Notes: generated from the sequence alone by a model not told the origin. DNA of 64,000 nt from an uncultured Saprospiraceae bacterium (GCA_937951615.1 CALFBH010000019.1:1-64000); one strand, 5' to 3'. Shown: positions 34,878-44,324, counted from the stretch's first letter. Program-made: numbers and translations.

Positions 34878-36233
34878 TCAAAGCGACTGAATAATATCGT
34901 ACTTAGTAATCACATGCATAGAACCTGATTTGTCCTTAGCCACTACCGCTGGAATACGTTTGTTGATATACTGTCGTAAACGACTGCATGGCAAATCAGT
35001 CTGCACCGTAGGAAATGGCTCATTCATGATCGCTTCTACATTCTTCTCCGCATGTTGCAGCGGGTTTTCAAGGATGTAGTTGAGTACTGCGTTTTCTGTA
35101 ACTGAACCGACTACACTACCATTATCCATGACAGGCATTTGCGAAATATCGTGTTCTTTCATTACATTCATCACTTCGCGGACGGTCTTGCTTTTTTGCA
35201 CAGAATAAAAAGTTTTATCGCTTTTACGCTCAATCAAATCTTTGATTTTCAATTCACCATCCAGAAAACCACGTTCTCGCATCCAGTCATCGCTGAATAT
35301 TTTGTTGATATATCGACTACCGTGATCGTGAAAAAGCATCACCACAACATCAGTTGGTTTGAGTTTGTCTTTCAACTGAACCAAACCTGCAACTGCTGCA
35401 CCAGCGGAGTATCCAGTTAAGATGGCTTCTTGCGTTGCCAATAAGCGCGTATAAATAGCTCCGTCTTTATCGGTTACTTTTTCAAACAAATCAATGATGT
35501 CAAAATCTACATTTTTAGGCAAAATATCTTCACCAATTCCTTCTGTAACATAAGGGTAAATTTCATTTTCATCAAAAATGCCTGTTTCGTGGTATTTTTT
35601 GAATACAGAACCATAAGAATCAATACCCCAGATTTTAATGTCCGGATTTTGCTCTTTCAAATATCTGCCGATACCCGAAATCGTACCGCCTGTACCCACA
35701 CCAACGACAAAATGGGTCACCTTGCCTTCTGTCTGTTCCCAGATTTCTGGTCCCGTACTTTCGTAATGTGCCTGACGATTGGACAGGTTATCGTATTGGT
35801 TACACCAAAAAGAATTTGGAATTTCTTTGCTGAGCCGCTCTGCAACCGAGTAGTAGGAGCGAGGATCTTCTGGTGTTACATTGGTCGGGCAAACAATCAC
35901 CTCAGCACCAACGGCTTTCAGAATATCCATCTTTTCTTTAGATTGTTTATCCGTTGTCGTAAAGATGCATTTATAGCCCTTGATGATAGAAACAATGGCA
36001 AGTCCCATGCCTGTATTGCCGGAAGTACATTCGATAACTGTGCCGCCTGGCTTCAAATCGCCACGCGCTTCAGCATCCTGAATCATTTTGAGTCCGATTC
36101 TGTCCTTGACAGAGTTGCCCGGATTTGGTGATTCTATTTTTGCGAGAACTGTTGCTTCTACGCCTTCTACGATTTTGTTGAGTTTGACCAATGGTGTGTT
36201 GCCAATGGTTTCTAAGATGTTGTTGTAGTACAT
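34878..36233 (-). CDS. Cystathionine beta-synthase with CBS-domain pair
   Basis: 451 aa. Fold-type II PLP enzyme: NPGNSVKDRIG with the PLP lysine K43, SGNTGMGLAI at about 71-80, and GTGGTISGIGRYL in the middle. Two C-terminal CBS domains (about 335-450; TVREVMNVMKEHDISQMPVMD and VEAIMNEPFPTVQTD) give the architecture of cystathionine beta-synthase, where CBS domains bind adenosyl ligands. It should join serine (or O-acetylserine) and homocysteine; cysteine synthase activity cannot be excluded. The upstream LysM gene ends only 5 bp before the start, so they share a transcript. A Cys/Met gamma-lyase/synthase gene elsewhere (56248) could complete transsulfuration. Confidence 0.88.
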   Translation of the reverse strand: MYYNNILETIGNTPLVKLNKIVEGVEATVLAKIESPNPGNSVKDRIGLKMIQDAEARGDLKPGGTVIECTSGNTGMGLAIVSIIKGYKCIFTTTDKQSKEKMDILKAVGAEVIVCPTNVTPEDPRSYYSVAERLSKEIPNSFWCNQYDNLSNRQAHYESTGPEIWEQTEGKVTHFVVGVGTGGTISGIGRYLKEQNPDIKIWGIDSYGSVFKKYHETGIFDENEIYPYVTEGIGEDILPKNVDFDIIDLFEKVTDKDGAIYTRLLATQEAILTGYSAGAAVAGLVQLKDKLKPTDVVVMLFHDHGSRYINKIFSDDWMRERGFLDGELKIKDLIERKSDKTFYSVQKSKTVREVMNVMKEHDISQMPVMDNGSVVGSVTENAVLNYILENPLQHAEKNVEAIMNEPFPTVQTDLPCSRLRQYINKRIPAVVAKDKSGSMHVITKYDIIQSL

Positions 36234-36238
36234 TGTGT

Positions 36239-37153
36239 TTATTTCAAATAAGTTAGTTTGACATAAAATTTGGGATCAAGTGCCCCGAGTCCCCGAGCAG
36301 CATCGGTAGATAAGACGACAATGGTCGCCCGATCATATCCTGCATTAGGAATGCGTCCCAGGACTTTTGCAAAGATAGTTTGTTTATTCATAGGGTTGGT
36401 TATTTTTACGATAGAATTGAGTGGAGCAGTGCGATGCAGGCAGTACAATTTAGCTTTTACGGGAGTTTTGTCTTTATGTTTCCAGGCAGCAATACCATTT
36501 TCTTCAGACATTCGACGATTCAGGCTGTTTACAAGGTATTGATCTTTTAAGCGGTCGCTGGCTTCCCATATTGGTGCGTATTCACCTTTATACTTTGGTG
36601 GTACATCTGTGAGTCCATACACGCTGATCCAACCAATGAGCACTGTATCACCAACACTAAGGATGTCATTTTTTATCTGTGGATTGTGCAGTCGGAATAA
36701 GGCAGGCGTCATTTTAAAATGCATTCGCGCAATGCGATACACCGTTTCCCCTTTTCTCACCTGATAACAAATCGGCACATTGAGTCGGGCATTAAAAGTG
36801 CTGTCGCGTAGCCGCTTAATCACACGTGCAGGAATCGGAAGTTTGAGTGACTGCCCTTTAGATAAAGCAACTTTTGTTACCTGCGGATTATGGTATTTCA
36901 ACAGATCAAGACTGACATTATAATATTTTGAAATGCTGTATAAAGTTTGCCCGCTTTTTATAGTATGATAAACAAATTTTTGTCCATCTTCATCCATAGT
37001 GACCATCAGGGTATCCTGTGGTGTTAGCAATTGGTAAGCACGACCGGAAGGTGTTGGTAAGCTAGTGGGGAGTGCTTTTTCGCTTTGCGCAAATGCCGAA
37101 ATGTAGTTTGATAAAGCCAATAAAACGATGATGAGGTATTTATTAATTGTCAT
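36239..37153 (-). CDS. Exported double-LysM protein with RlpA-like C-terminus
   Basis: 304 aa. Signal peptide about 1-22 (NYISAFAQ). Two LysM peptidoglycan-binding domains: about 62-108 (VYHTIKSGQTLYSISKYYNVS) and about 128-172 (ICYQVRKGETVYRIARMHFKM). The C-terminal 90 residues (AKLYCLHRTAPLNSIVKITNP, NAGYDRATIVVLSTDAARGLG) resemble the double-psi beta-barrel of RlpA-like proteins, which in other bacteria bind or cleave denuded glycan. The catalytic Asp context is not obvious. It is probably a periplasmic cell-wall protein. Its link with the cystathionine beta-synthase 5 bp downstream looks positional. Confidence 0.82.
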   Translation of the reverse strand: MTINKYLIIVLLALSNYISAFAQSEKALPTSLPTPSGRAYQLLTPQDTLMVTMDEDGQKFVYHTIKSGQTLYSISKYYNVSLDLLKYHNPQVTKVALSKGQSLKLPIPARVIKRLRDSTFNARLNVPICYQVRKGETVYRIARMHFKMTPALFRLHNPQIKNDILSVGDTVLIGWISVYGLTDVPPKYKGEYAPIWEASDRLKDQYLVNSLNRRMSEENGIAAWKHKDKTPVKAKLYCLHRTAPLNSIVKITNPMNKQTIFAKVLGRIPNAGYDRATIVVLSTDAARGLGALDPKFYVKLTYLK

Positions 37154-37223
37154 TTTTCAATACTTTGGTTGTCATTTTTTCTTTTTAATTCAGTTGCAAA
37201 ATCATTGCCAGAATAATGTTGTC

Positions 37224-37342
37224 GGTTTCGTAAACTTGCGGGCAGCATTGCGTGAAGGAAGTTTGCTAAACCTTCCAGTGTTCTTGAAGCATCAGGTTTA
37301 GCAAACTCGCTTCCCAAAGCCCACACACAAGTTTACGAAACC
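37224..37342. repeat. About 120-bp double inverted repeat (copy A)
   Basis: The outer arms GGTTTCGTAAACTTG (37224-37238) and its exact complement (37328-37342) enclose the inner arms AGTTTGCTAAACC (37260-37272) and GGTTTAGCAAACT (37295-37307). The right outer arm overlaps the last 10 bp of the MBL gene and supplies its stop codon. Copy B is at 41317-41437. Confidence 0.88.
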
Positions 37343-38193
37343 ACCGCCAAAGCCTCCTCAAGTGTCATCGCCTTATCCAAAACAATCCGCCCCTTCTCAT
37401 TCCGTTTCACCGTAGCACATTCCGTAACCGGATCATGTTCAAAAAATAAAATATAATCCTCTTCCACAGCTCGCTCAAGCAATTGCTTTTTCTCTTTCAT
37501 GGTATGCAAAGGACGCACATCATAAGCCATGACATAAGGTAAACCAATATGTCCAACAGAAGGCAACAGGTCTGCACAATACACAATTGTTTTGCCATTC
37601 ACTTTCAAATGCGGCAGCATCATCGCCTCCGTATGCCCATAAACAAACTCTACATTAAAACCCGGCAAAAACTCAACTCCATCCTCTATATCCAGCATCT
37701 TTAATTGACCGGATTCCTGTAAGGGAACAAAATTTTCTTTCAAAAAGGAAGCCCGTTCTCTTGGATTAGGCGTGTAAGACCAGTCATAATGCAGCTGATT
37801 GCTCCAATAGGTCGCATTGGGAAAAGTAGGTACAAGTTTGCCTTTATCATTATATTTTACAGCTCCACCGACATGGTCGAAATGAAAATGTGTGAGAAAA
37901 ACATCCGTGATCTCTTCTGCAGCAAGACCTGATTCGGCAATAGAACCCAAGAGACTATCTTCGCCATGCGGTTCAAAATGACTTCGAAACTTAGCGTCTT
38001 GCTTATCGCCAAAACCAGTATCAATCAGAATCTTTCGATTGCCTGTTTCTACCAGCAGACAACGCATCGCCCAGGTACACATATTATTATCGTCAGGTGG
38101 GTTGAGTTTTTTCCACATTTTATGCGGAACAACGCCAAACATTGCTCCACCGTCCAATTTGAAAAAACCTGTTTTGATGACACTTACTTTCAT
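37333..38193 (-). CDS. MBL-fold metallo-hydrolase (lactonase-like)
   Basis: 286 aa from the ATG at 38193 (MKVSVIKTGFFKLDGG). A longer frame adds 11 residues without homology. The metal site is THFHFDHVGG (HxHxDH), with later His in YGHTEAM, Asp in YCADLLP and a final His in FFEHDP. The N-terminal GGAMFGVVPHKMW and LIDTGFGDK match the AHL-lactonase/YtnP-like group of metallo-beta-lactamase fold enzymes. It has no signal peptide, so it acts in the cytoplasm. The substrate (a lactone or other ester) is inferred only. The end of the gene (VVS, stop) is encoded by an inverted-repeat arm. Confidence 0.87.
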   Translation of the reverse strand: MKVSVIKTGFFKLDGGAMFGVVPHKMWKKLNPPDDNNMCTWAMRCLLVETGNRKILIDTGFGDKQDAKFRSHFEPHGEDSLLGSIAESGLAAEEITDVFLTHFHFDHVGGAVKYNDKGKLVPTFPNATYWSNQLHYDWSYTPNPRERASFLKENFVPLQESGQLKMLDIEDGVEFLPGFNVEFVYGHTEAMMLPHLKVNGKTIVYCADLLPSVGHIGLPYVMAYDVRPLHTMKEKKQLLERAVEEDYILFFEHDPVTECATVKRNEKGRIVLDKAMTLEEALAVVS

Positions 38194-38303
38194 GTTCCTA
38201 TTTTTTACAAAGTTGCATACTTTCATTGAAGTAAAAAAGTATTTTATGAAAAGAAATAACTACCTTGACGCATGATTATTAAAAATAAATGATTATTAAA
38301 TAT

Positions 38304-40205
38304 ATGAAAACTAAAACAATTTTAGTCCTCCTGCTTTTATGTGCAGGTTATGGCTATGCGCAAGACTTGTCTGTAGGCTTATCAGTCATCAATGACACTG
38401 GAAACTATCCAATGCAGCCCAAAGCCAAACCAGCTTATCTGGACACCATTATTGATCCTTCTTTTGGGACAACTATAAGGCGGATTAGCAATGCTCCAGC
38501 GGGTGGGATTATTGTACCAATGTACAGCACCGTTCAGGCTTGGAATGCTGATGAATCACTGATGATTGTCTATGAGCAAGGAACAGGACATCGTTTATTA
38601 GATGGCATGAGCTACCAGTTTATTCGCTACCTCAGCGACCTACAACCGGATGACTTGGAACAAATATTCTGGGATTTTAATGACCCAGCTATTTTGTATT
38701 ACCTCGAATCGGGATCAGACGATTTTATTCGATATAATGTAAACACCCAAAACAAGCAAATTCTTGTGAATCTGGATGATTTGGTGACCAATTGCACAGG
38801 CTCGATTAGCATGGGCAATGATGTACAGATGATGTCCTGGGATTCAGATGTCATTAGTTTCAGATGCAATAATGACAGAGCCTATTATTATCGAATTTCT
38901 ACAGGAGTAGTGAGGGAATTTAATCTAAGTAATGTGTCTTATACTGCACCAATGCCAGGGCCAAGTGGCAATTTATTCTACCACAGAACCGATGTTTATA
39001 ATGCAAATGGCAACCTATCTGCTGAACTCAATGAAAATAGTACGGAACATTCCTGCCTGGGAAAACTAGCCAATGGCGACGATGCGCATTTTGCCATAGC
39101 CTTTGCACAAGGACCAGAGGGAGGCTGTATCGGTGATATTATTGCACATAATATGGTGACGGGTGCCTGCTTTCCAGTGATTAGTCAGAGTCAGGGCTAT
39201 AATTATCCGCAATCGGGTACACATATTTCTGCACTTGCGCATAAAAATACACAAAGTGGCTGGATGGCAGCCTCTATGATGGGCTATGAGTTGGATGGAA
39301 GTACCTTATTGGATCAGGAATTGGTGATTGCAAGAGCCGAAGAAGGCAATGTCAAGGTCTGCCGGATTGGACACCATAGAAGCGATGAAAATGAGTATAA
39401 TTATTGGGGCGAACCCCATGCGGTTATTAGTCCGACAGGAACAAGAGTGCTGTTTGGCTCCGATTGGAGTGGGGCAGAAGACGGGCAATCTGTAGATTGT
39501 TATGTCGTAGAATTGCCCTCTTTTACAAACAACCCGCCTGTTGCAGAAATTGGCCTAGATATTTGTGTGCTACTGGAAGGTAGCTATGATCCAGCTACAG
39601 GATTGATGAGCAATACTTTGGAAACATTGAACCTACTGTCTCCTACACAACCTTATAATATGCCGCCCTGGAATTATATGGGGGCAGAAACATTAAGTTC
39701 TTCTAATAATGTGGACTGGGTCTTGGTTTCTTTCCGAACAGGTACAGATGCAGAAAGTGAAATTGCGCAAACAGCAGGACTTTTACAGCGAGATGGCTGT
39801 ATTTATTTTCCAAATGAAAATGTATTGCCAAGCAATCTGACTGTGCCAGTGTATATTGTTGTGGAGCATCGCAATCACCTCGTTGCCATGACGCCGCAAG
39901 CTGTAGATGTGGTGAATAATACGCTGACTTACGATTTTAGAACAGCAAATAGTTATGGCACTTCGAGCAGTTATGGACAAAAACAACTTCCAACAGGAGA
40001 GTGGTGCTTATATGCCGGAGACATCAGTTCGGGCAGCTTGAAAAGTTATGATATCAATGGAGCAGACAAGGCAACCTGGCTGACTTCAAACGGTTTATTT
40101 GATGATTATTTACCAGCCGACCTGAATCTGAATGGCGATGTCAATGGAAATGATAAAGCCGTGTGGCTGAGTAATAATGGTGTTTTTTCTAGTGTACCGA
40201 AGTAG
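38304..40205 (+). CDS. Secreted beta-propeller-like protein with dockerin-like C-terminus
   Basis: 633 aa from the ATG at 38304 (MKTKTILVLLLLCAGYGYAQ), which begins a clean signal peptide. The bulk (about 25-420) shows repeated sheet motifs (TTIRRISNAPAGG, YSTVQAWNADESLMIVYEQG, IFWDFNDPAILYYLES, HAVISPTGTRVLFGSDWSG) like WD40/TolB-type propellers. A separate beta domain follows. The last 60 residues contain two EF-hand-like repeats (SYDINGADKATWLTSN and DLNLNGDVNGNDKAVW), a dockerin-like ending common in T9SS-bearing bacteria. No enzyme motif was found. Confidence 0.75.
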   Translation: MKTKTILVLLLLCAGYGYAQDLSVGLSVINDTGNYPMQPKAKPAYLDTIIDPSFGTTIRRISNAPAGGIIVPMYSTVQAWNADESLMIVYEQGTGHRLLDGMSYQFIRYLSDLQPDDLEQIFWDFNDPAILYYLESGSDDFIRYNVNTQNKQILVNLDDLVTNCTGSISMGNDVQMMSWDSDVISFRCNNDRAYYYRISTGVVREFNLSNVSYTAPMPGPSGNLFYHRTDVYNANGNLSAELNENSTEHSCLGKLANGDDAHFAIAFAQGPEGGCIGDIIAHNMVTGACFPVISQSQGYNYPQSGTHISALAHKNTQSGWMAASMMGYELDGSTLLDQELVIARAEEGNVKVCRIGHHRSDENEYNYWGEPHAVISPTGTRVLFGSDWSGAEDGQSVDCYVVELPSFTNNPPVAEIGLDICVLLEGSYDPATGLMSNTLETLNLLSPTQPYNMPPWNYMGAETLSSSNNVDWVLVSFRTGTDAESEIAQTAGLLQRDGCIYFPNENVLPSNLTVPVYIVVEHRNHLVAMTPQAVDVVNNTLTYDFRTANSYGTSSSYGQKQLPTGEWCLYAGDISSGSLKSYDINGADKATWLTSNGLFDDYLPADLNLNGDVNGNDKAVWLSNNGVFSSVPK

Positions 40206-40292
40206 TGTGGAAATTCAAATTCAAACGTCAAATTCAAAAGTTGTTTAAAGGAACAATGAAAAGTAAACTTTGCGCCTTTGCGTCTTTGCGAG
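40206..40292. repeat. Word repeats including three CTTTGCG heptamers
   Basis: GGAAATTCAAATTCAAAC then GTCAAATTCAAAAG (40208-40240) belongs to the 44181/52314 word family. CTTTGCG-CCTTTGCG-TCTTTGCG (40268-40290) is a heptamer array known to be scattered in Bacteroidota genomes. Confidence 0.65.
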
Positions 40293-40337
40293 AAAATGAA
40301 AATTTGGAGAAGCTCACTTATTTTCTGATATTGCACG

Positions 40338-41297
40338 ATGCAAAAGACCATAACAGAAGCCTACGCAAGAATTAAAACCCATGTCAGAAGAACGCCTTTA
40401 GAGCATTCTCTGCTACTGAGTCAGATGACTGGAGCAAATGTGTATCTAAAACTGGAAAACTGGCAATTGACGGGTTCTTTCAAATTGCGTGGAGCGATGA
40501 ATAAAATTTTGTCGACTTCTGAATTTGACCGAGACCACAAAACATTTGTAGCGGCTTCGACGGGCAATCACGCGGCTGCTTTTGCTTATGCAGTGAAAAA
40601 ACTGGGCTTAAAAGGCGAGATTTTTCTACCTGAAATTGTCTCTTCTACCAAACTGGAATTTATTAAGTCCTTTGGTGTGCCTTGTAAATTACATGGACAA
40701 GATAGCTTGGAAACAGAAATTTATACCCGCAAATATGCCGAGGAAAATAGTTGTATTCTAGTGCATCCTTATAATGACGAAACCATTATTGCGGGACAAG
40801 GAACAATAGGTTTGGAAATTGCAAAAGACCTGCCCAAAGTAGATGCTGTTTTTGTGCCAGTCGGTGGTGGCGGCTTAGTGTCAGGCATAGCTGGGTATTT
40901 GAAATCTGTAAAACCAAAGGTGCAAATCATCGGATGCCAGCCCGCACAAAGCCCCGAAATGGCAGTTTCTATTGAGCAGGGCGGCATCATTTCCGAATTG
41001 ATCTCCAAGCCAACCTTGTCAGACGGCACAGCAGGTGGCATAGAATCCGAAGCCATTACTTTCGAGTATTGTCGCCAATGGGTCGATCGCTTTGAATTAT
41101 TATCAGAAAAAGAAATTGCCGACGCACTGCTTTGGTTGCTCAAAAACCGACAAATGATGGTCGAAGGCGCAGCAGGACTGGCACTCGCGACTTTATTGCG
41201 CGAAAAAGAACAATGGGCAGGTAAGAATGTCGTACTGATTGTCTGCGGTCGCCGATTGAGTTTTGAGAAGTTGAAGAAAGTTGTTGATGGTGATTGA
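40338..41297 (+). CDS. Threonine/serine dehydratase-type PLP enzyme
   Basis: 319 aa, fold-type II PLP enzyme. TGSFKLRGA holds the PLP lysine (K49), followed by ASTGNHAAAFAYA (about 77-89) and the phosphate-binding GGGGLVSGIAG (about 176-186). The length fits catabolic threonine ammonia-lyase or serine racemase (no C-terminal ACT domain as in IlvA long forms). It deaminates threonine to 2-oxobutanoate or serine to pyruvate. It is a single gene between two intergenic repeats; specificity is uncertain. Confidence 0.88.
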   Translation: MQKTITEAYARIKTHVRRTPLEHSLLLSQMTGANVYLKLENWQLTGSFKLRGAMNKILSTSEFDRDHKTFVAASTGNHAAAFAYAVKKLGLKGEIFLPEIVSSTKLEFIKSFGVPCKLHGQDSLETEIYTRKYAEENSCILVHPYNDETIIAGQGTIGLEIAKDLPKVDAVFVPVGGGGLVSGIAGYLKSVKPKVQIIGCQPAQSPEMAVSIEQGGIISELISKPTLSDGTAGGIESEAITFEYCRQWVDRFELLSEKEIADALLWLLKNRQMMVEGAAGLALATLLREKEQWAGKNVVLIVCGRRLSFEKLKKVVDGD

Positions 41298-41316
41298 GTT
41301 GATTGAGTGGTTTGTT

Positions 41317-41437
41317 GGTTTCGTAAACTTGTGTGTGGGGTTTGTGGAGGGAGAGTTTGCTAAACCTTCTTGTAATCCGCCGATGTGAGGTTTAGCAAAC
41401 TTCCTACTCACAAAGCTGCCCACAAGTTTACCAAACC
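41317..41437. repeat. About 120-bp double inverted repeat (copy B)
   Basis: Outer arms GGTTTCGTAAACTTG (41317-41331) and CAAGTTTACCAAACC (41423-41437, one mismatch). Inner arms AGTTTGCTAAACC (41354-41366) and GGTTTAGCAAACT (41389-41401). The arms are identical to copy A at 37224, while the spacers differ. Confidence 0.88.
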
Positions 41438-41444
41438 TTTGAGG

Positions 41445-41476
41445 TTTGAATTTGTATGTTAAAAGCCGTATTTTTG
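41445..41476 (+). promoter_or_regulatory. Bacteroidota-type promoter of the 41495 operon
   Basis: TTTG (41445-41448), 20 bases, TATTTTTG (41469-41476), 18 bases before the ATG at 41495. The -33 box starts just after inverted repeat copy B. Confidence 0.55.
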
Positions 41477-41494
41477 CGGATTATATAATAAAAA

Positions 41495-43162
41495 ATGTCC
41501 GCAAATATCCAACAAATTACACAAGAAGTACTACTACGGCACACTCGACGCTATCCAGGCGCAGAGAAAGAGCGGTGGATGCTGCGTGAATTGTTGACGA
41601 CAGTGGGTGCACCCAGCCGATTTACACATGCCAATCCACTCAGCGATGAACTCCGAAAAGCGATAGGCGAAGACATCAGCGTTTTGCCGGAAGGCGTATT
41701 TTTATACTTTTTTTATCGTGGACATAAAGTATCCCAACTGGATTTGTCGGACAACACAATGCCAGGGAAAAGCCTGTCGGAAAGCCTGTCGGAAGAACAA
41801 AACCGAATCATCCTGAATGTGACTCGCCAATTTATCAGAGACAAAAGAGGTGTTTCGACGATGTTGACCGACTGGATACGCCGATACTTCAAAAGAGAGC
41901 CGGTGCAAGGCATTTTATTGATGCTGGATAATGCGGAAGAAGGGGAGTGGCAGGAACTGACGATCAGTCCAGAAAATGACAAGCACGAGAAAATCGAGCA
42001 GGTCGTTTCTCATTTATACCATGCTGATACTGTTGTTGCAAAAATTTCCATCTTGCTGAATAATGGCGGAACAATGGAAATAACGCCTGATGAAAATCTA
42101 TTTACAGAAGCCGTTAAATTATCTGCTGACAATATACAGACGCTGGAAGAATTTATGCAGCGGCTCAACCTGCACTACGAAACCCTGCTTCGCGCCCGCG
42201 ACGAGCAAAAAGGAAACAATTATAAAGATTATTTTATCAATATCTATTTGCCGGAAGGCACAAAAGCCAGTATTCATGTAGAAGAATTGCTCTTGCAAAT
42301 ACGGACGCGGGAGGACACGCAGAGAGCTTTGCAAAGGCTGTTGAATATTGGAGTGATTGATGATTTTAGAGAAACAGAAGAGGCATTTACTTTTTATTTT
42401 ATTAAAAAAAGCAAACAAGAATACCTGGTTAATCTGCATCGCCACTTAGCCCGATATGAAACGACAGAGGAACTCAAAAAACGCTTTAACAAGATACCAG
42501 AAAATGCTGATGTAAAGCTCATTGTCGGGGAATGTCTGAATGCTTATGTCAGTTTTGTATACGATTGTATTGTGCCACAAAGAGCATTAGCCGCTGGGCA
42601 GTTGGTCGATCAGTTGGGAGAGGAAGACGTAGAAATGCAATTGCCCGTATTGTCAAAATATGCTGACCCTTTGCAGCGACCCAATCTCATCGAAGACACG
42701 TCAGAAGGAAGTGTTTGTTCCTGGGATGCCGTTTGGAAATACATGGATATTGTGATGGCAGAAGGGGAATCGTCGGTGCTGAATATTCGGGCATTGCGGC
42801 GTTCTGTAGAAGAATTGAAACCTCGATATCCGAAGAATCCGGTCTTTAATTTGCTCCATGCTTTTTGTATCCTGTATCTGGAAACGGAGGTCAGAGGAGA
42901 CGATTTATATATTGCCGACAAAACCAAGGTAAAACCAGCCATCAACAATTTCATTGAAGGTTTCATTAGTTTTAAGGAATTATACGGCGTCAGTTCGGAA
43001 GAATTGAAAGTGGCGGTGGCGCGTTTTCATCAAAAAACACTCAGTCATCGCAGTGAGTTATCTTATGTTATGAATCAGGCAACGGAATTGCTCTATCTGG
43101 AATTGCACAACCGTTGGCTGAGACAATTTAATCAGAAATTTTTAGTGGGTTATGAACGATAA
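41495..43162 (+). CDS. Unknown soluble protein of a two-gene unit
   Basis: 555 aa with no signal peptide or membrane span, not recognised as a known family. It is mixed alpha/beta with an Arg/Glu-rich N-terminus (RYPGAEKERWMLRELL). There is a possible winged-helix-like stretch near 270-310 (HVEELLLQIRTREDTQRALQRLLNIGVIDDF, listed here only as position and start: HVEELLLQIRTRED) and a helical C-terminal third. The stop overlaps the start of the next gene by 11 bp in another frame, so translation is coupled and the two proteins probably act together. A promoter lies 18 bp upstream. Confidence 0.75.
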   Translation: MSANIQQITQEVLLRHTRRYPGAEKERWMLRELLTTVGAPSRFTHANPLSDELRKAIGEDISVLPEGVFLYFFYRGHKVSQLDLSDNTMPGKSLSESLSEEQNRIILNVTRQFIRDKRGVSTMLTDWIRRYFKREPVQGILLMLDNAEEGEWQELTISPENDKHEKIEQVVSHLYHADTVVAKISILLNNGGTMEITPDENLFTEAVKLSADNIQTLEEFMQRLNLHYETLLRARDEQKGNNYKDYFINIYLPEGTKASIHVEELLLQIRTREDTQRALQRLLNIGVIDDFRETEEAFTFYFIKKSKQEYLVNLHRHLARYETTEELKKRFNKIPENADVKLIVGECLNAYVSFVYDCIVPQRALAAGQLVDQLGEEDVEMQLPVLSKYADPLQRPNLIEDTSEGSVCSWDAVWKYMDIVMAEGESSVLNIRALRRSVEELKPRYPKNPVFNLLHAFCILYLETEVRGDDLYIADKTKVKPAINNFIEGFISFKELYGVSSEELKVAVARFHQKTLSHRSELSYVMNQATELLYLELHNRWLRQFNQKFLVGYER

Positions 43163-44138
43163 TTCTTTTCAAACAGAACTACAAAGTGCCTTAGGCGAAC
43201 TGCAACAGCATTTGCGTGATTTGGGAGCTGCTAAGACCCAGATTGAGCATACCAAAAATGCTGCGTCGAATGTCGTCGAGGGCATTGATAACCTCAGCGA
43301 AGGCTATGTCCGCCACCTAGATAAACTAACCACAAAAATTGACGGTTTTTTAGAGCAAATCACCACACGCGTCAATACCTTTCACGATGAAGCCGAGGCA
43401 AGAATACATGCCTTCAACGAGAAAGCCGAAACCCGGATTGAGACCTTCAGTGAGAAAGCAGAAACTCGACTGGATACCTTCAGTGAAAAAACGGAAACTC
43501 GGATTAATGCCTTCAGTGAAAAAGTAGAAAACCGGATTGATACGTTCAGCGGACAAGTGGAAACTAGAATTGATAGCTTTAATAATGAAGCAGAAACCCG
43601 TATAAAAGCCCTACAGGACAATTACGAAGCACAAAGTCAGGCATTGGTCAGCAATATCCAGACTTCACAAGCAGCATACAGCGCCGATTTTTTCCAGAAA
43701 GGCGATGAGCAATTATTAGACCTGGTCAATTCGACCAATGAATCCATAGAAACGACGCTGGTGGATATGCGCAGCCACGTTGCAAAAATCAATGATGCTT
43801 ATAGCCGCCAGAACGGGCAAATGCAGGAATACATCGTCCGCTTTTCGCAATTGCTGGGCGTGGTACAAGACTTGGAACAACGCATCAGTGAAATCAATTT
43901 CCCAGAGCTTTTTGGTGAATTGAATACAACGATAATAACTTTAGATAAACATACTCAATCGGTCAAGACGGAAGTCGGCGACCTGAAAAAAATGATTCGC
44001 GCCGAATTTGCAAATCAAACCCGTACCCTGGAAAATAAACTAGACACTCAGGCAGGACAGTTGCGCTTTTTGCGGATTGTTGTTTTGGTGATGGCTTTGG
44101 TGGGGCTTGGGGTTTTGCTTTGGTATTTTTTGAGCTAA
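43152..44138 (+). CDS. Tail-anchored coiled-coil protein with 11-residue repeats
   Basis: 328 aa. Residues about 75-155 are six or more near-perfect 11-residue repeats of the form F-S-E-K-x-E-T-R-I/L-x-T/A, a hendecad pattern typical of long right-handed or straight coiled coils. A second coiled coil follows (about 155-290). The final 22 residues (FLRIVVLVMALVGLGVLLWYFLS) are a C-terminal membrane anchor, leaving the whole protein in the cytoplasm. It overlaps the upstream gene by 11 bp. No family was recognised. The likely role is a membrane-tethered scaffold for the upstream protein. Confidence 0.8.
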   Translation: MNDNSFQTELQSALGELQQHLRDLGAAKTQIEHTKNAASNVVEGIDNLSEGYVRHLDKLTTKIDGFLEQITTRVNTFHDEAEARIHAFNEKAETRIETFSEKAETRLDTFSEKTETRINAFSEKVENRIDTFSGQVETRIDSFNNEAETRIKALQDNYEAQSQALVSNIQTSQAAYSADFFQKGDEQLLDLVNSTNESIETTLVDMRSHVAKINDAYSRQNGQMQEYIVRFSQLLGVVQDLEQRISEINFPELFGELNTTIITLDKHTQSVKTEVGDLKKMIRAEFANQTRTLENKLDTQAGQLRFLRIVVLVMALVGLGVLLWYFLS

Positions 44139-44142
44139 GGGT

Positions 44143-44180
44143 TAATTACGAATTACGAATGGTTTAATTACGAATTGGCT
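44143..44180. repeat. ATTACGA heptamer words
   Basis: GGTTAATTACGAATTACGAA followed by TGGTTTAATTACGAATTGG. A related degenerate stretch is at 13140-13200. The gap 44139-44473 holds this, the 107-bp repeat, a promoter and the boundary of cassette-like unit A. Confidence 0.65.
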
Positions 44181-44288
44181 TAAGTGGAAATACAAATCCA
44201 AACGTCAAATTCAAATTCAAAAAAGTATTGACAATAAGCCAATTATATAAATTGAAAGTGGCGTTTAGTTGAGTCCAGACACTTAATG
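44181..44288. repeat. 107-bp dispersed direct repeat (copy 1)
   Basis: It starts TAAGTGGAAATACAAATCC and ends GTTGAGTC plus ACTTAAT. It is nearly identical, in the same orientation, to 52314-52420. The first 40 bases are the shorter word repeat seen at 12539 and 40208; the remaining 65 bases are found only in these two copies in this window. Confidence 0.85.
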
Positions 44289-44324
44289 ACTAGTTACTAA
44301 TACACCAATAAACCAATCACCAAT

